From Streptomyces musisoli (GTDB lineage: Bacteria > Actinomycetota > Actinomycetes > Streptomycetales > Streptomycetaceae), in NCBI RefSeq assembly GCF_016741855.1, contig NZ_JAERRH010000005.1, forward strand, positions 186,001-250,000: a stretch of 64,000 bases of DNA. The letters run 5' to 3'. The notes under the pieces are model-generated. The model saw only the letters and a program-made list of their open reading frames with translations. It was not told the origin of the DNA and made no database searches. This document shows positions 17,549 to 25,971 of the stretch, piece by piece. The position numbers were made by a program, and so were the translations under genes. The first letter of the stretch is position 1, and every line of letters begins with the position of its first letter.

Positions 17549-18187
17549 GTGACCGCACCGTTGACTCCACCACCGCCGCCGCACGACGACTCCCCGCACC
17601 AGGTCCGGCAGGCCTCGCCGTCCGCCGGGGCGTTCGCCGGGGGCGGGTACGAACAGGACGGTCCCGCCATGAGGACGGAAGTGCGGGAGGCCGCCGTCAT
17701 CACGGTGGCGTCGGTGCTCGCGGGAGTGCTGCTGGGGCTGCTGTGGTGGTGGCTGGCGCCGCACGTGCCGCTCGTCGGCGACGAGATAGACAAGAACTGG
17801 GTCGTTTACCTGAAGGACTCCGAGGGGGAGCAGGCGATCGGGGTGGACGGTACGTTCACCCTGCTGGGCCTCGCCTTCGGGCTGGTCAGTGCGGTCGTGG
17901 TGTTCCTGCTGCGGCGGCGCGGGGGTGTGCCGCTCGTCGTGGCACTGGGCCTCGGCGGGCTGCTGGGGTCCCTGCTGGCCTGGCGGCTGGGGGTCTGGCT
18001 GGGACCCGAGTCCGACGTGCTCGCGCATGCGCAGGCGGTGGGCAAGGGGGTGACGTTCTCGGCGCCGTTGAAGCTGGCGGCGAAGGGGGCGTTGTTGGCC
18101 TGGCCGTTCGCGGGGGTGCTGGTGCATCTCGGGCTGACCGCGCTGTTCGGGCCGCGGGATCCCGAGCCGCCGTATCCGCAGCCGTAG
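17549..18187 (+). CDS. DUF2567 family membrane protein
   Basis: A 212-residue protein. The first 45 residues are Pro-, His- and Gly-rich. Four membrane segments follow: VITVASVLAGVLLGLLWWWL, FTLLGLAFGLVSAVVVFLL, PLVVALGLGGLLGSLLAWRL and LLAWPFAGVLVHLGLTALFG. An extracytoplasmic loop between the first and second contains KNWVVYLKDSEGEQAIGVDG. This matches DUF2567, which has no known role. GTG start at 17549, 34 bases after the permease stop, so it may share that transcript. The gene ends in a run of GCCGTA repeats. Confidence 0.82.
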   Translation: MTAPLTPPPPPHDDSPHQVRQASPSAGAFAGGGYEQDGPAMRTEVREAAVITVASVLAGVLLGLLWWWLAPHVPLVGDEIDKNWVVYLKDSEGEQAIGVDGTFTLLGLAFGLVSAVVVFLLRRRGGVPLVVALGLGGLLGSLLAWRLGVWLGPESDVLAHAQAVGKGVTFSAPLKLAAKGALLAWPFAGVLVHLGLTALFGPRDPEPPYPQP

Positions 18188-18210
18188 CCGTAGCCGGGGC
18201 GGCCGTGGCC

Positions 18211-18356
18211 GGGGCTTCGCCCCGGGCCCCGTCCTTGTTCGCCCGCCCGCCCACCCGACTCGGTCGGCTGGACAGGTGCCGTATTCGGGGCTTCGCTCCG
18301 GGCCCCGTCCTTGTTCGCCCGCCCGCCCACTCGACTCGGTCGGCTGGACAGGTGGC
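18211..18356 (+). repeat. Tandem duplication with 76-base period
   Basis: The 70 bases at 18211-18280 recur at 18287-18356 with only a few substitutions. Each copy begins with a hairpin-forming GGGGCTTCGCCCCG-like sequence and ends GACTCGGTCGGCTGGACAGG. A third, decayed partial copy follows to about 18415. It fills the 250-base convergent gap between the DUF2567 gene and ybaK, so the hairpins may act as terminators. Confidence 0.7.
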
Positions 18357-18437
18357 CGCGCGGCTCGGTCGGCCGGGCCGGTGGCCGCGTGGCTCGGTGG
18401 GCTGGGCAGGTGGCGGTGGGGGGGCGGTGGCTCAGGG

Positions 18438-18941
18438 TCAGTCTCGGCCGATGGGGGCCAGTACCGCGTTCGTCAGGGTGGTCAGGTCGGCGGGGGAGAG
18501 TTCGACCTCCAGGCCTCTGCGGCCCGCCGACACGCAGATCGTCGCGTGGGCGTCCGCCGAGTCGTCCAGGACCGTGCGGAGCTTCTTGCGCTGGCCCAGC
18601 GGGGAGATGCCGCCGCGGACGTAGCCCGTGGTGCGTTCGGCGAGGGCCGGGTCGGCCATGGCCGCCCGCTTGCCGCCCACCGCCGCCGCCAGGGCCTTCA
18701 GGTCCAGGGAGCCGGCCACCGGGACGACGCCGACCACCAGGGAGCCGTCCACGTCGGCCACCAGGGTCTTGAAGACGCGGTCGGGGGAGACGCCCATCGC
18801 CTCCGCCGCCTCCTCGCCGTAGGAGGGGTGGGACGGGTCGTGGTCGTAGGAGTGGACGGTGAAGTCCACACCCGCCGCCGTCAGGGCGACCGTGGCGGGC
18901 GTTCCCCCGGACTGCTGCTGCTTCTTCGACTTCTTCGCCAT
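18438..18941 (-). CDS. ybaK: Cys-tRNA(Pro) deacylase, YbaK type
   Basis: A 167-residue editing enzyme that hydrolyses Cys mis-charged on tRNA-Pro. After a basic, Gln-rich N-terminus (MAKKSKKQQQSGG), the YbaK/EbsC fold is seen as FTVHSYDHDPSHPSYGEEAA, MGVSPDRVFKTLVADVDGSL (with the conserved FKTL Lys), GKRAAMADP, and TGYVRGGISPLGQRKKLRTV (the GGISP loop). Length is normal for the family. Start is ATG at 18941. It is followed 34 bases upstream by the Lon-N protein gene on the same strand, so the pair may be co-transcribed. Confidence 0.92.
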   Translation of the reverse strand: MAKKSKKQQQSGGTPATVALTAAGVDFTVHSYDHDPSHPSYGEEAAEAMGVSPDRVFKTLVADVDGSLVVGVVPVAGSLDLKALAAAVGGKRAAMADPALAERTTGYVRGGISPLGQRKKLRTVLDDSADAHATICVSAGRRGLEVELSPADLTTLTNAVLAPIGRD

Positions 18942-18975
18942 CGGAGTGTCTCGGCCTCGGTCTTCCCGGTGTTCC

Positions 18976-19716
18976 TCAGTTCAGGCTCGTCGGCGCCCGT
19001 GTCAGCTCGAACGCGGGCAACGACGGCAGGTTACGGATGATCGCCGTCTCCGCGCGAAGGAGTTTCAGCTCGTCCCGCAGCCGGGACGCGGTGTCCGGCG
19101 CCTGGAGCAGCCGCTGCTTGGTCGGCGTGTCGTGCACCATCGCCGCCGCCACCAGGTACGACACCACGCTCGGGTCGTCCGGCAGTTCGGCACCGCTGGA
19201 CATCGAGCGCTCCCGGGCGCCCGCCAGCCGCTTCTGGTACTGGCGGAAGGAGCGCAGGACACCCTCGGCGAGCGCGCCGGCCTCGTCCCCGGGTTCCTCG
19301 GGCAGCTCCTCCAGCTCCGCGGTCAGGAACGGGCCCGACGCGTCCACGGACAGCAGCCGCACCCGGGTCGTACCGGTCGCGAGCACCTCGAACGTGCCGT
19401 CGGAGCGTTCCCGGACGGTCGCCGCGTCCGCCACACACCCCACCCCGTGCAGGGCCTTGAGCGGGTCGGGGCCGAAGCCGGCGGCCGGTCCCCGCTCGGG
19501 CTGTGCCGTGGGATCCGGCATGCCCGGGGCGCTCGGCGCGACCTCGTGGCCGTCGCGGATGGCGACGACGGCGAACCGGCGCGGTTCCTCCTCGGGGGTC
19601 TTCAGCAGGTCGCGCATCATGGCGCGATAGCGCTCCTCGAAGACGTTCAGCGGCAGCACGAGCCCCGGGAACAGCACCGAGTTCAGCGGAAAGAGCGGGA
19701 GACGGACGGTGGTCAC
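18976..19716 (-). CDS. Lon N-terminal (substrate-binding) domain protein
   Basis: A 246-residue protein made only of the LON substrate-binding domain, with no AAA+ or protease part. It begins VRLPLFPLNSVLFPGLVLPL then NVFEERYRAMM, the hallmark of this fold. A mixed alpha/beta region follows, then a helical C-terminus (VLRSFRQYQKRLAGARERSM and DTASRLRDELKLLRAETAII). Such stand-alone proteins are common in actinobacteria; their role is not established. GTG start at 19716. It lies 11 bases after the stop of the upstream hypothetical gene, suggesting an operon. Confidence 0.87.
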   Translation of the reverse strand: MTTVRLPLFPLNSVLFPGLVLPLNVFEERYRAMMRDLLKTPEEEPRRFAVVAIRDGHEVAPSAPGMPDPTAQPERGPAAGFGPDPLKALHGVGCVADAATVRERSDGTFEVLATGTTRVRLLSVDASGPFLTAELEELPEEPGDEAGALAEGVLRSFRQYQKRLAGARERSMSSGAELPDDPSVVSYLVAAAMVHDTPTKQRLLQAPDTASRLRDELKLLRAETAIIRNLPSLPAFELTRAPTSLN

Positions 19717-19727
19717 GGCGCCCCAGC

Positions 19728-20780
19728 CTAATGGTCTGCGGCGGGGGCGTGTCCGCGGTGGCCGCCCAGCGGTCCCGGCGGGGCCGGCAGCAGCCCTGTC
19801 GGAGCGGCTCCCGGACCCGCGGTCTCCAGGTGTTCGCGCAGGCGCAGGAAGTGGCCGAGCGGGTCGTCGGAGAACCGGTCCCAGGGGAACGAGGTGGCGT
19901 ACGGGCCGATCAGGCGCAGCTGGACGCGGGCGTCCTGCGGGCGGTCCAGCCGCAGCAGGACGTACAGCAGCTTGTTGCGCACCTCGGCGGGGCCCGGGTC
20001 GGCGGCCGGGAGGCACCCGGACAGCGTGATCGCACGGTCGGCCGCCGCGTCCAGCCGGGCGCGCGGCACGGTGGGGCCGCAGCCGTCGGTGAGGTAGCCG
20101 AAAGCCGCCCGGGCGGGCAGGGCCTGGACCAGCGAGCCGGCCGGGGCGTCGTGCGCGGCCAGGTCGGCGAAGTCGAAGCACTCGTGGTGGGAGCCGTGCC
20201 AGGACGCGGCCAGGTAGCGCAGGGCGGCCACATGGCAGCCGTAGTGGTGCGGGGCGCGCCGGACGGCCGCCTCCCACAGCTCCTCGAAGTAGCGGTGTCC
20301 GGCCCGCGAGCCGCGCGCGTGGTCGAGCGCGATGCGCCAGGGCACCGGGTCGCGGTCGTCGGCCCGTGCGGCGGCGGTGATCAGCGGGCTCACCTCGCGC
20401 AGCAGCTCGGCCCGGGCCGGCGAGGGCCAGGCACGGTCCACCGCCAGCTGGGCCCCGACCAGCAGCGCCCCGGGGTCGTCCGGGGCGGCGCCGAGCCACG
20501 TCTCGTACCACTCGGGGCGCGAGCGGGCGAAGGCGGCCAGGCGCCGCACGTACCGGTCCCGCTGCTCCCACTCGCCCGCGGTACGGGTGGCGGCGAGCAG
20601 GCCGGCCGCGGTGGCGTACTCGCCCCGGCCGGCCGCGACGAGCGCGGGCGACAGGCGGTCGTCGGGCGCATCGAGCACGGCCTCGTCCCCCGCCGGTGGT
20701 CGGCCGGCCGGGCGCGCGAAGCGTTTGGTCATCCGGGTGGGGCGGATGAACGAGGGCAGCAGAGCCATGGTGTCGACCAT
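19728..20780 (-). CDS. Hypothetical helical-repeat protein
   Basis: About 350 residues, soluble, with no family I can name. It is dominated by Ala/Arg-rich amphipathic helices (for instance ALVAAGRGEYATAAGLLAAT, DRYVRRLAAFARSRPEWYE, AELLREVSPLITAAARADD). These resemble a TPR or SEL1-like solenoid. A His/Cys-rich centre reads HHYGCHVAALRYLAASWHGS then HHECFDFADL. The C-terminus is Pro/Gly-rich and ends HRGHAPAADH. ATG at 20780 or 20768 are both possible. It is the first gene of a likely three-gene unit with the Lon-N protein and ybaK. Confidence 0.7.
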   Translation of the reverse strand: MVDTMALLPSFIRPTRMTKRFARPAGRPPAGDEAVLDAPDDRLSPALVAAGRGEYATAAGLLAATRTAGEWEQRDRYVRRLAAFARSRPEWYETWLGAAPDDPGALLVGAQLAVDRAWPSPARAELLREVSPLITAAARADDRDPVPWRIALDHARGSRAGHRYFEELWEAAVRRAPHHYGCHVAALRYLAASWHGSHHECFDFADLAAHDAPAGSLVQALPARAAFGYLTDGCGPTVPRARLDAAADRAITLSGCLPAADPGPAEVRNKLLYVLLRLDRPQDARVQLRLIGPYATSFPWDRFSDDPLGHFLRLREHLETAGPGAAPTGLLPAPPGPLGGHRGHAPAADH

Positions 20781-21182
20781 TGAAAGTCCGCAGGTCGGGG
20801 CGGCGCCAGAGGGTTGTGGCAAGTCATGGAAGGTTGTACGGCGTACGGTCAAGGACCGGTAAAGGGTAAATGTTCATACTGTGTGCGCGTGGTGCGGGCG
20901 AGCGGCGTGTTCCGCCGGTGACGGGGAACGGTCGTGTGATCGGCGCAGAGCGGCGCGTTCCGCCGGTGGCGTTGAACGGTCGTGTGATCGACTGCGGGCG
21001 GCGTGTTCGGCGAACGGCTGTGTGATCGACGGCGGGCGGCGTGTTCGCGGGTGGCGATGAACGGCCGTGTGATCGCCGGCGAGCGGTGTGTTCCGTGGTG
21101 ATGCGAACGGTCGTGTGATCGACTGCGGGCGGTGTGTTCCGGTGGTGACGACGCACCGCGAGGCGGCCGGCGGTGTGTGCCG
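20781..21182. other. 402-base gap: leader plus tandem repeats
   Basis: Between the hypothetical gene (start 20780) and the beta-helix-like membrane protein (stop 21183), both on the minus strand. No gene is credible. About 250 bases (20897-21151) are tandem repeats. The AT-richer stretch at 20815-20885 would hold the promoter of the downstream gene. Confidence 0.6.
20897..21151 (+). repeat. Five-copy tandem repeat with GAACGGTCGTGTGATCG core
   Basis: Core copies start at 20926, 20974, 21012, 21059 and 21105 (spacings 48, 38, 47, 46). Each core is followed by a GCGGGCGGCGTGTTCC-like segment and a variable GGTGG part. A partial copy without the core precedes at about 20897. Copies differ by point changes and short indels. 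Confidence 0.75.
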
Positions 21183-22760
21183 TCAGCTCCGGCGCAGCAG
21201 CCGGGTCGCGCCCGCCGCCACCGTCGTCGCCAGGACCCAGCCGAGCAGCACCATCGCCGCCGCGAGCCACTGCCAGCCGCCGCGCAGCTGCCACTGGCCG
21301 GCCTGGCCGAGGTCGATCACCGGCAGCAGCAGGTCCAGCGTGAACAGCGCCGGGTTCCAGGCCGGGTGCCCACCGGAGTCCATGGGCGGATGGTCCGCGT
21401 GGGCGAACGCGAGCGTGCCCGCCGCCCACAGCACCGCCATCCACACCGCGGCCCGGCCCGGACGGTAGCCGTAGGCGACGGTCCAGTCCTGCGCGAACCC
21501 CCAGACCTTGGCGGCGGGCGGCAGGGTCTCGCGCCGCCGGCGCTGCTTGGCGAGCAGCACCTCGCGGGCGTCCTCGTCCTCCCCGGCGGCCCGCAGCACC
21601 GCGGCCAGCCGCTCGTACGGCTCCGGGGCGTACTCCGCGGTGGCCGCCGCCACCCAGTCCAGGCGCCGGGCCAGCGGGAACGGGCCCTGCGGCACCAGGT
21701 TCTCGTAGGTGAAGCCGCCCATGTGCAGGTTGCCCGCGTCGGGCCAGCTGCTCGCCCGGTCCACCAGGGTCGTGATCCGGGCGCCCGACAGCACGACCTT
21801 GCCGCGCTGTGGCTTGTCGCCGAGGAAGCGCAGCTCCGGCGTCTGCACCCGGCGCAGTGCCAGCTCCTGGTCGTCGGTGAAGACGAACCGGGCCCGTTCC
21901 AGGTCGACGGCGTCCCCGAACCGTCCGTCGTCCAGCCGCACCCCGCCCCGGCACTCGAAGTGCTGGATGCGCGTCCCGCGTGCGGGCGTCGTGCCGCTCA
22001 GCAGCGGGCTGCCCACGCCGGCCGGGGTCAGGTACAGGGTGCGCTCGACGGTCATCTGGGGGGCGTTCAGGGCGAAGCGGGAGTAGGGGTTGGTGAGCTT
22101 GGCGCCGCGCAGGCTGAGCGAGACGCCGATCTGGGCGCCGCGCAGGCTCATCTCGCCGTGCGACTCCAGCATCTCCGCCTGGAGGTCCTGGCCGACGGTC
22201 ATGCCGTCCGCCGCGATCGACCGGCCGCCGCGGTCGCGGTGCACGATCGCCTGGTTGAGTAGCAGGTCGGTGCCGATGTGCGCGTCCGTCAGCCGGACCC
22301 CGCTGCGGAAGCGGCAGCGCGGCAGATGCAGATCACCCTCGGTGTGCACCCGGGCCGCCTCCAGGCGCGGCACCGAGCAGTCCACCATGCGGACGGTGGT
22401 GAACCGGGCCTCCGGCAGCCGGACCTCCTCGTCGAAGCGGCAGCCGCGCAGCTCCACGTACGGGGTGACCTGACCGCCCGCAAGGTCCAGGGCGTCGGCG
22501 ATCCGCACGCCGACGAGCTTCAGCGCGGACACCCGGCCCGCCAGCGCCGGCGGGCCGTCCAGCAGCAGCCAGCACACGATGCGGGCCCGCACGGTCCGCT
22601 CGGGACCCCAGGGATGCCCGCCGTGCGGATCGTCCACCGCGAAGTCCCCGCTGCTCAGGTCGTAGACGCTGCCGTTGCGGAAGGCCTGCCACATGCCCGC
22701 CTCGGTCGCGGTCAGGTCGTCCGGCAGGTCCCCCGTGTGGATGCCGGCCCCCTCGGTCAC
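21183..22760 (-). CDS. Membrane protein with beta-helix-like repeat domain
   Basis: A 525-residue protein. Residues about 70-340 consist of short strands with an i, i+~20 rhythm of hydrophobic residues (LVGVRIADALDLAGG, VELRGCRFDEEVRLPEARF, MVDCSVPRLEAARV, EGDLHLPRCRFRSGVRL, HGEMSLRGAQIGVSLSLRG), as in right-handed beta-helices or pentapeptide-like solenoids. Residues about 355-420 are charged. Three transmembrane segments close the protein (AAVWMAVLWAAGTLAFAHA, LFTLDLLLPVIDLGQ, WQWLAAAMVLLGWVLATTVA). Some databases call relatives membrane-associated oxidoreductase, but I see no cofactor motif. GTG at 22760 has GGGGAGAGGAG just upstream, which is why a start 21 bases earlier is rejected. It is divergent from the his operon. 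Confidence 0.78.
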   Translation of the reverse strand: MTEGAGIHTGDLPDDLTATEAGMWQAFRNGSVYDLSSGDFAVDDPHGGHPWGPERTVRARIVCWLLLDGPPALAGRVSALKLVGVRIADALDLAGGQVTPYVELRGCRFDEEVRLPEARFTTVRMVDCSVPRLEAARVHTEGDLHLPRCRFRSGVRLTDAHIGTDLLLNQAIVHRDRGGRSIAADGMTVGQDLQAEMLESHGEMSLRGAQIGVSLSLRGAKLTNPYSRFALNAPQMTVERTLYLTPAGVGSPLLSGTTPARGTRIQHFECRGGVRLDDGRFGDAVDLERARFVFTDDQELALRRVQTPELRFLGDKPQRGKVVLSGARITTLVDRASSWPDAGNLHMGGFTYENLVPQGPFPLARRLDWVAAATAEYAPEPYERLAAVLRAAGEDEDAREVLLAKQRRRRETLPPAAKVWGFAQDWTVAYGYRPGRAAVWMAVLWAAGTLAFAHADHPPMDSGGHPAWNPALFTLDLLLPVIDLGQAGQWQLRGGWQWLAAAMVLLGWVLATTVAAGATRLLRRS

Positions 22761-22866
22761 CGCTCTCCTCTCCCCGTTCACTGGTTTTCGTACAGCCGTT
22801 CATGCCCGCTGCGTGACCCCCGGAACACCACACGTGAAGGTGATCTTCCGGGTTCCGGCCACCCTA

Positions 22867-22908
22867 TGTACCAGCCATTGACCCACGTTCTGTATCAGCC
22901 ATTGATAC
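22867..22908. promoter_or_regulatory. Two direct repeats, one a palindrome, upstream of hisD
   Basis: TGTACCAGCCATTGA (22867-22881) and TGTATCAGCCATTGA (22891-22905) differ at one base and are 24 bases apart. The second is also a palindrome, GTATCA-N5-TGATAC (22892-22908). They lie 42-83 bases upstream of hisD and 107-148 bases upstream of the divergent membrane-protein gene, as expected for a dimeric repressor of either. Confidence 0.5.
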
Positions 22909-22949
22909 GCGCGGACGGCTCCCGACGGCGGTCTGAGAGAATTGGGACT

Positions 22950-24275
22950 GTGATTTCCCGAATCGATCTGCGCGGCGACGCCCTTCCCGAGGGCACCGCC
23001 CTGCGCGACCTGCTGCCCCGAGCCGACTTCGACGTCTCGGCCGCCCTGGAGAAGGTGCGTCCGATCTGCGAGGCCGTGCATCATCGTGGGGACGCGGCGC
23101 TGATCGACTTCGCCGAGAAGTTCGACGGAGTACGGCTGGAATCCGTCCGTGTCCCGGCCCGGGCGCTCACCGAAGCGCTCGCCGGTCTCGACCCGGCGGT
23201 GCGCGCCGCCCTGGAGGAGTCCATCCGCCGCGCCCGGCTGGTCCACCGCGAGCAGCGCCGCGCGACGCACACCACCCAGGTCGTGCCCGGCGGCTCGGTC
23301 ACGGAGAAGTGGGTGCCGGTCGAGCGTGTCGGTCTGTACGCGCCCGGCGGCCGCTCGGTCTACCCGTCCTCCGTGGTCATGAACGCTGTGCCCGCGCAGG
23401 AGGCCGGTGTCGAGTCGATCGCGCTCGCCTCGCCGCCCCAGGCCGAGTTCGGCGGCCTGCCGCACCCGACCATCCTCGCCGCCTGCGCCCTGCTCGGCGT
23501 GGACGAGGTGTACGCGGCCGGCGGCGCCACGGCCGTCGCGATGTTCGCCCACGGCACCGAGTCCTGCCCGCCCGCCGACATGGTCACCGGCCCGGGCAAC
23601 ATCTGGGTCGCCGCCGCCAAGCGCTACTTCACCGGCAAGATCGGCATCGACGCCGAGGCCGGCCCCACGGAGATCGCGATCCTCGCGGACTCCACCGCCG
23701 ACCCCGTGCACGTCGCCTCCGACCTGATCAGCCAGGCCGAGCACGACCCGCTCGCGGCGGCCGTCCTGGTCACCGACTCCGTCGAGCTGGCGGAGGCGGT
23801 GGAGAAGGAGCTGGAGCCGCAGGTCGCGGCCACCAAGCACGTCGACGACCGGATCGTGCCCGCGCTGAAGGGCAGGCAGTCCGCGATCGTCCTCGTGGAC
23901 GGCATCGAGGAGGGCCTGCGGGTGGTCGACGCCTACGGCGCCGAGCACCTGGAGATCCAGACCGCCGACGCCCCGGCGGTGGCCGACCGGGTGAAGAACG
24001 CCGGCGCGATCTTCATCGGCCCCTGGGCCCCCGTCTCGCTCGGCGACTACGCGGCCGGGTCCAACCACGTCCTGCCCACCGGCGGCTGCGCCTGCCACTC
24101 CTCGGGCCTGTCCGTGCAGTCCTTCCTGCGCGGCATCCACATCGTCGACTACACGAAGGACGCGCTGGCCGAGGTCGCGCACCACGTGGTGACGCTGGCG
24201 GAGGCGGAGGACCTCCCGGCGCACGGCGCGGCGATCAAGGCGAGGTTCGGCTGGAAGGTACCCGAGAGCAAGTGA
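22950..24275 (+). CDS. hisD: Histidinol dehydrogenase
   Basis: A 441-residue zinc enzyme that carries out the last two steps of histidine synthesis, oxidising L-histidinol to histidine with two NAD+. Visible conserved stretches are ERVGLYAPGGRSVYPSSVVM (about 128-147), TGPGNIWVAAAKR (about 213), IDAEAGPTEIAILAD (about 232), SQAEHDPLAAAVLVTDS (about 259; zinc-ligand Gln/His) and YAAGSNHVLPTGGCA (about 364). GTG start at 22950. It heads the his operon and overlaps hisC by four bases (GTGA). Possible control by the repeats at 22867-22908. Confidence 0.97.
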   Translation: MISRIDLRGDALPEGTALRDLLPRADFDVSAALEKVRPICEAVHHRGDAALIDFAEKFDGVRLESVRVPARALTEALAGLDPAVRAALEESIRRARLVHREQRRATHTTQVVPGGSVTEKWVPVERVGLYAPGGRSVYPSSVVMNAVPAQEAGVESIALASPPQAEFGGLPHPTILAACALLGVDEVYAAGGATAVAMFAHGTESCPPADMVTGPGNIWVAAAKRYFTGKIGIDAEAGPTEIAILADSTADPVHVASDLISQAEHDPLAAAVLVTDSVELAEAVEKELEPQVAATKHVDDRIVPALKGRQSAIVLVDGIEEGLRVVDAYGAEHLEIQTADAPAVADRVKNAGAIFIGPWAPVSLGDYAAGSNHVLPTGGCACHSSGLSVQSFLRGIHIVDYTKDALAEVAHHVVTLAEAEDLPAHGAAIKARFGWKVPESK

Positions 24276-25378
24276 CCGGCATCGACGATCTCCCCGTACG
24301 GGACGAGCTGCGCGGCAAGTCCCCCTACGGCGCGCCCCAGCTGGACGTCCCCGTACGGCTGAACACCAACGAGAACCCCTACCCGCTGCCCGAGCCGCTG
24401 GTCGAGCGGATCGCGGAGCGGGTGCGCGAGGCCGCCCGCGACCTGAACCGCTACCCGGACCGGGACGCGGTGCAGCTCCGCACCGAGCTGGCCCGCTACC
24501 TGACGCGGACGGGCAGGTACCCGCTCGGCATCGAGAACGTGTGGGCCGCCAACGGCTCCAACGAGGTCATCCAGCAGCTGCTCCAGACCTTCGGCGGACC
24601 GGGCCGCACGGCGATCGGCTTCGAGCCGTCGTACTCCATGCACGCGCTCATCGCGCGCGGCACCGGCACCGGATGGATCGCGGGCCCGCGGAACGAGGAC
24701 TTCACGATCGACCTCACCGCCGCCCGGCGGGCCATCGCCGAGCACAAGCCCGACGTCGTGTTCATCACCACCCCCAACAACCCCACCGGCAACGCCGTCC
24801 CGCCGGAGACCGTCCTCGCGCTGTACGAGGCGGCACAGGCGGCCAAGCCGTCCATGGTGATCGTGGACGAGGCGTACGTCGAGTTCAGCCACGGTGACTC
24901 GCTGCTGCCGCTGCTGGCGGGCCGTCCGCACCTGGTCGTCTCCCGGACCATGTCGAAGGCGTTCGGCGCGGCCGGGCTGCGCCTCGGCTACCTCGCCGCC
25001 GACCCGGCGGTCGTGGACGCCGTACAGCTCGTCCGGCTGCCGTACCACCTCTCGGCGATCACCCAGGCGACCGCGCTGGCGGCGCTGGAGCACACCGACA
25101 CGCTGCTGGGGTACGTCGAGCAGCTGAAGTCGGAGCGGAACCGGCTGGTCGCCGAGCTGCTCGCGATCGGCTACGAGGTCACCGCGTCCGACGCGAACTT
25201 CGTGCAGTTCGGCCGGTTCGACGACGCCCACGAGGCATGGCGGCGGATCCTCGACCGGGGTGTCCTGGTCCGGGACAACGGCGTGCCGGGATGGCTGCGG
25301 GTGTCCGCCGGCACCCCGGAGGAGAACGACGCGTTCCTCGACGCGGTCCGTGATGTGAAGAAGGAGCAGAGTTCATGA
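24272..25378 (+). CDS. hisC: Histidinol-phosphate aminotransferase
   Basis: A 368-residue class-II-fold PLP enzyme that transfers the amino group of glutamate to imidazole acetol phosphate. RLNTNENPYPLPEPL near residue 28 is the substrate-side motif. TTPNNPTGNAVPP (about 168) and VDEAYVEFSHGD (about 198) hold cofactor contacts. SRTMSKAFGAAGLRLGYLA near 228 contains the Schiff-base Lys. The GTG start overlaps the hisD TGA, and the gene's own TGA overlaps the hisB ATG, so translation is coupled along the operon. Confidence 0.97.
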   Translation: MTGIDDLPVRDELRGKSPYGAPQLDVPVRLNTNENPYPLPEPLVERIAERVREAARDLNRYPDRDAVQLRTELARYLTRTGRYPLGIENVWAANGSNEVIQQLLQTFGGPGRTAIGFEPSYSMHALIARGTGTGWIAGPRNEDFTIDLTAARRAIAEHKPDVVFITTPNNPTGNAVPPETVLALYEAAQAAKPSMVIVDEAYVEFSHGDSLLPLLAGRPHLVVSRTMSKAFGAAGLRLGYLAADPAVVDAVQLVRLPYHLSAITQATALAALEHTDTLLGYVEQLKSERNRLVAELLAIGYEVTASDANFVQFGRFDDAHEAWRRILDRGVLVRDNGVPGWLRVSAGTPEENDAFLDAVRDVKKEQSS

Positions 25379-25968
25379 GCCGCGTTGGACGCGTGGAGCG
25401 CACCACCAAGGAGACCTCGGTGCTGGTCGAGATAGACCTCGACGGCACCGGCCGGACCGACATCGCCACCGGCGTCGGCTTCTACGACCACATGCTCGAC
25501 CAGCTCGGCCGGCACGGTCTGTTCGACCTGACCGTGAAGACCGACGGCGACCTGCACATCGACTCCCACCACACCATCGAGGACACCGCCCTCGCGCTGG
25601 GCGCCGCCTTCAAGCAGGCCCTCGGCGACAAGGTGGGCATCTACCGCTTCGGCAACTGCACGGTCCCGCTGGACGAGTCCCTCGCCCAGGTCACCGTCGA
25701 CCTCTCCGGCCGCCCCTACCTCGTGCACACCGAGCCCGAGAAGATGGCGCCGATGATCGGCGAGTACGACACGACGATGACCCGGCACATCCTGGAGTCC
25801 TTCGTCGCCCAGGCGCAGATCGCGCTGCACGTGCACGTGCCGTACGGGCGCAACGCGCACCACATCGTGGAGTGCCAGTTCAAGGCGCTGGCCCGGGCGC
25901 TGCGTTACGCCTCCGAGCGCGACCCGCGCGCGGCCGGCATCCTCCCCTCCACGAAGGGCGCGCTGTAA
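25375..25968 (+). CDS. hisB: Imidazoleglycerol-phosphate dehydratase
   Basis: A 197-residue monofunctional dehydratase, with no fused histidinol phosphatase. It converts IGP to imidazole acetol phosphate using manganese. The metal-binding motifs are GVGFYDHMLDQLGRHGLFDL (about 34-53), DSHHTIEDTALALGAA (about 63) and its repeat NAHHIVECQFKALARAL (about 161). ATG at 25375 overlaps the hisC stop. Four bases separate it from the small membrane protein gene. Confidence 0.97.
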   Translation: MSRVGRVERTTKETSVLVEIDLDGTGRTDIATGVGFYDHMLDQLGRHGLFDLTVKTDGDLHIDSHHTIEDTALALGAAFKQALGDKVGIYRFGNCTVPLDESLAQVTVDLSGRPYLVHTEPEKMAPMIGEYDTTMTRHILESFVAQAQIALHVHVPYGRNAHHIVECQFKALARALRYASERDPRAAGILPSTKGAL

Positions 25969-25971
25969 CCC

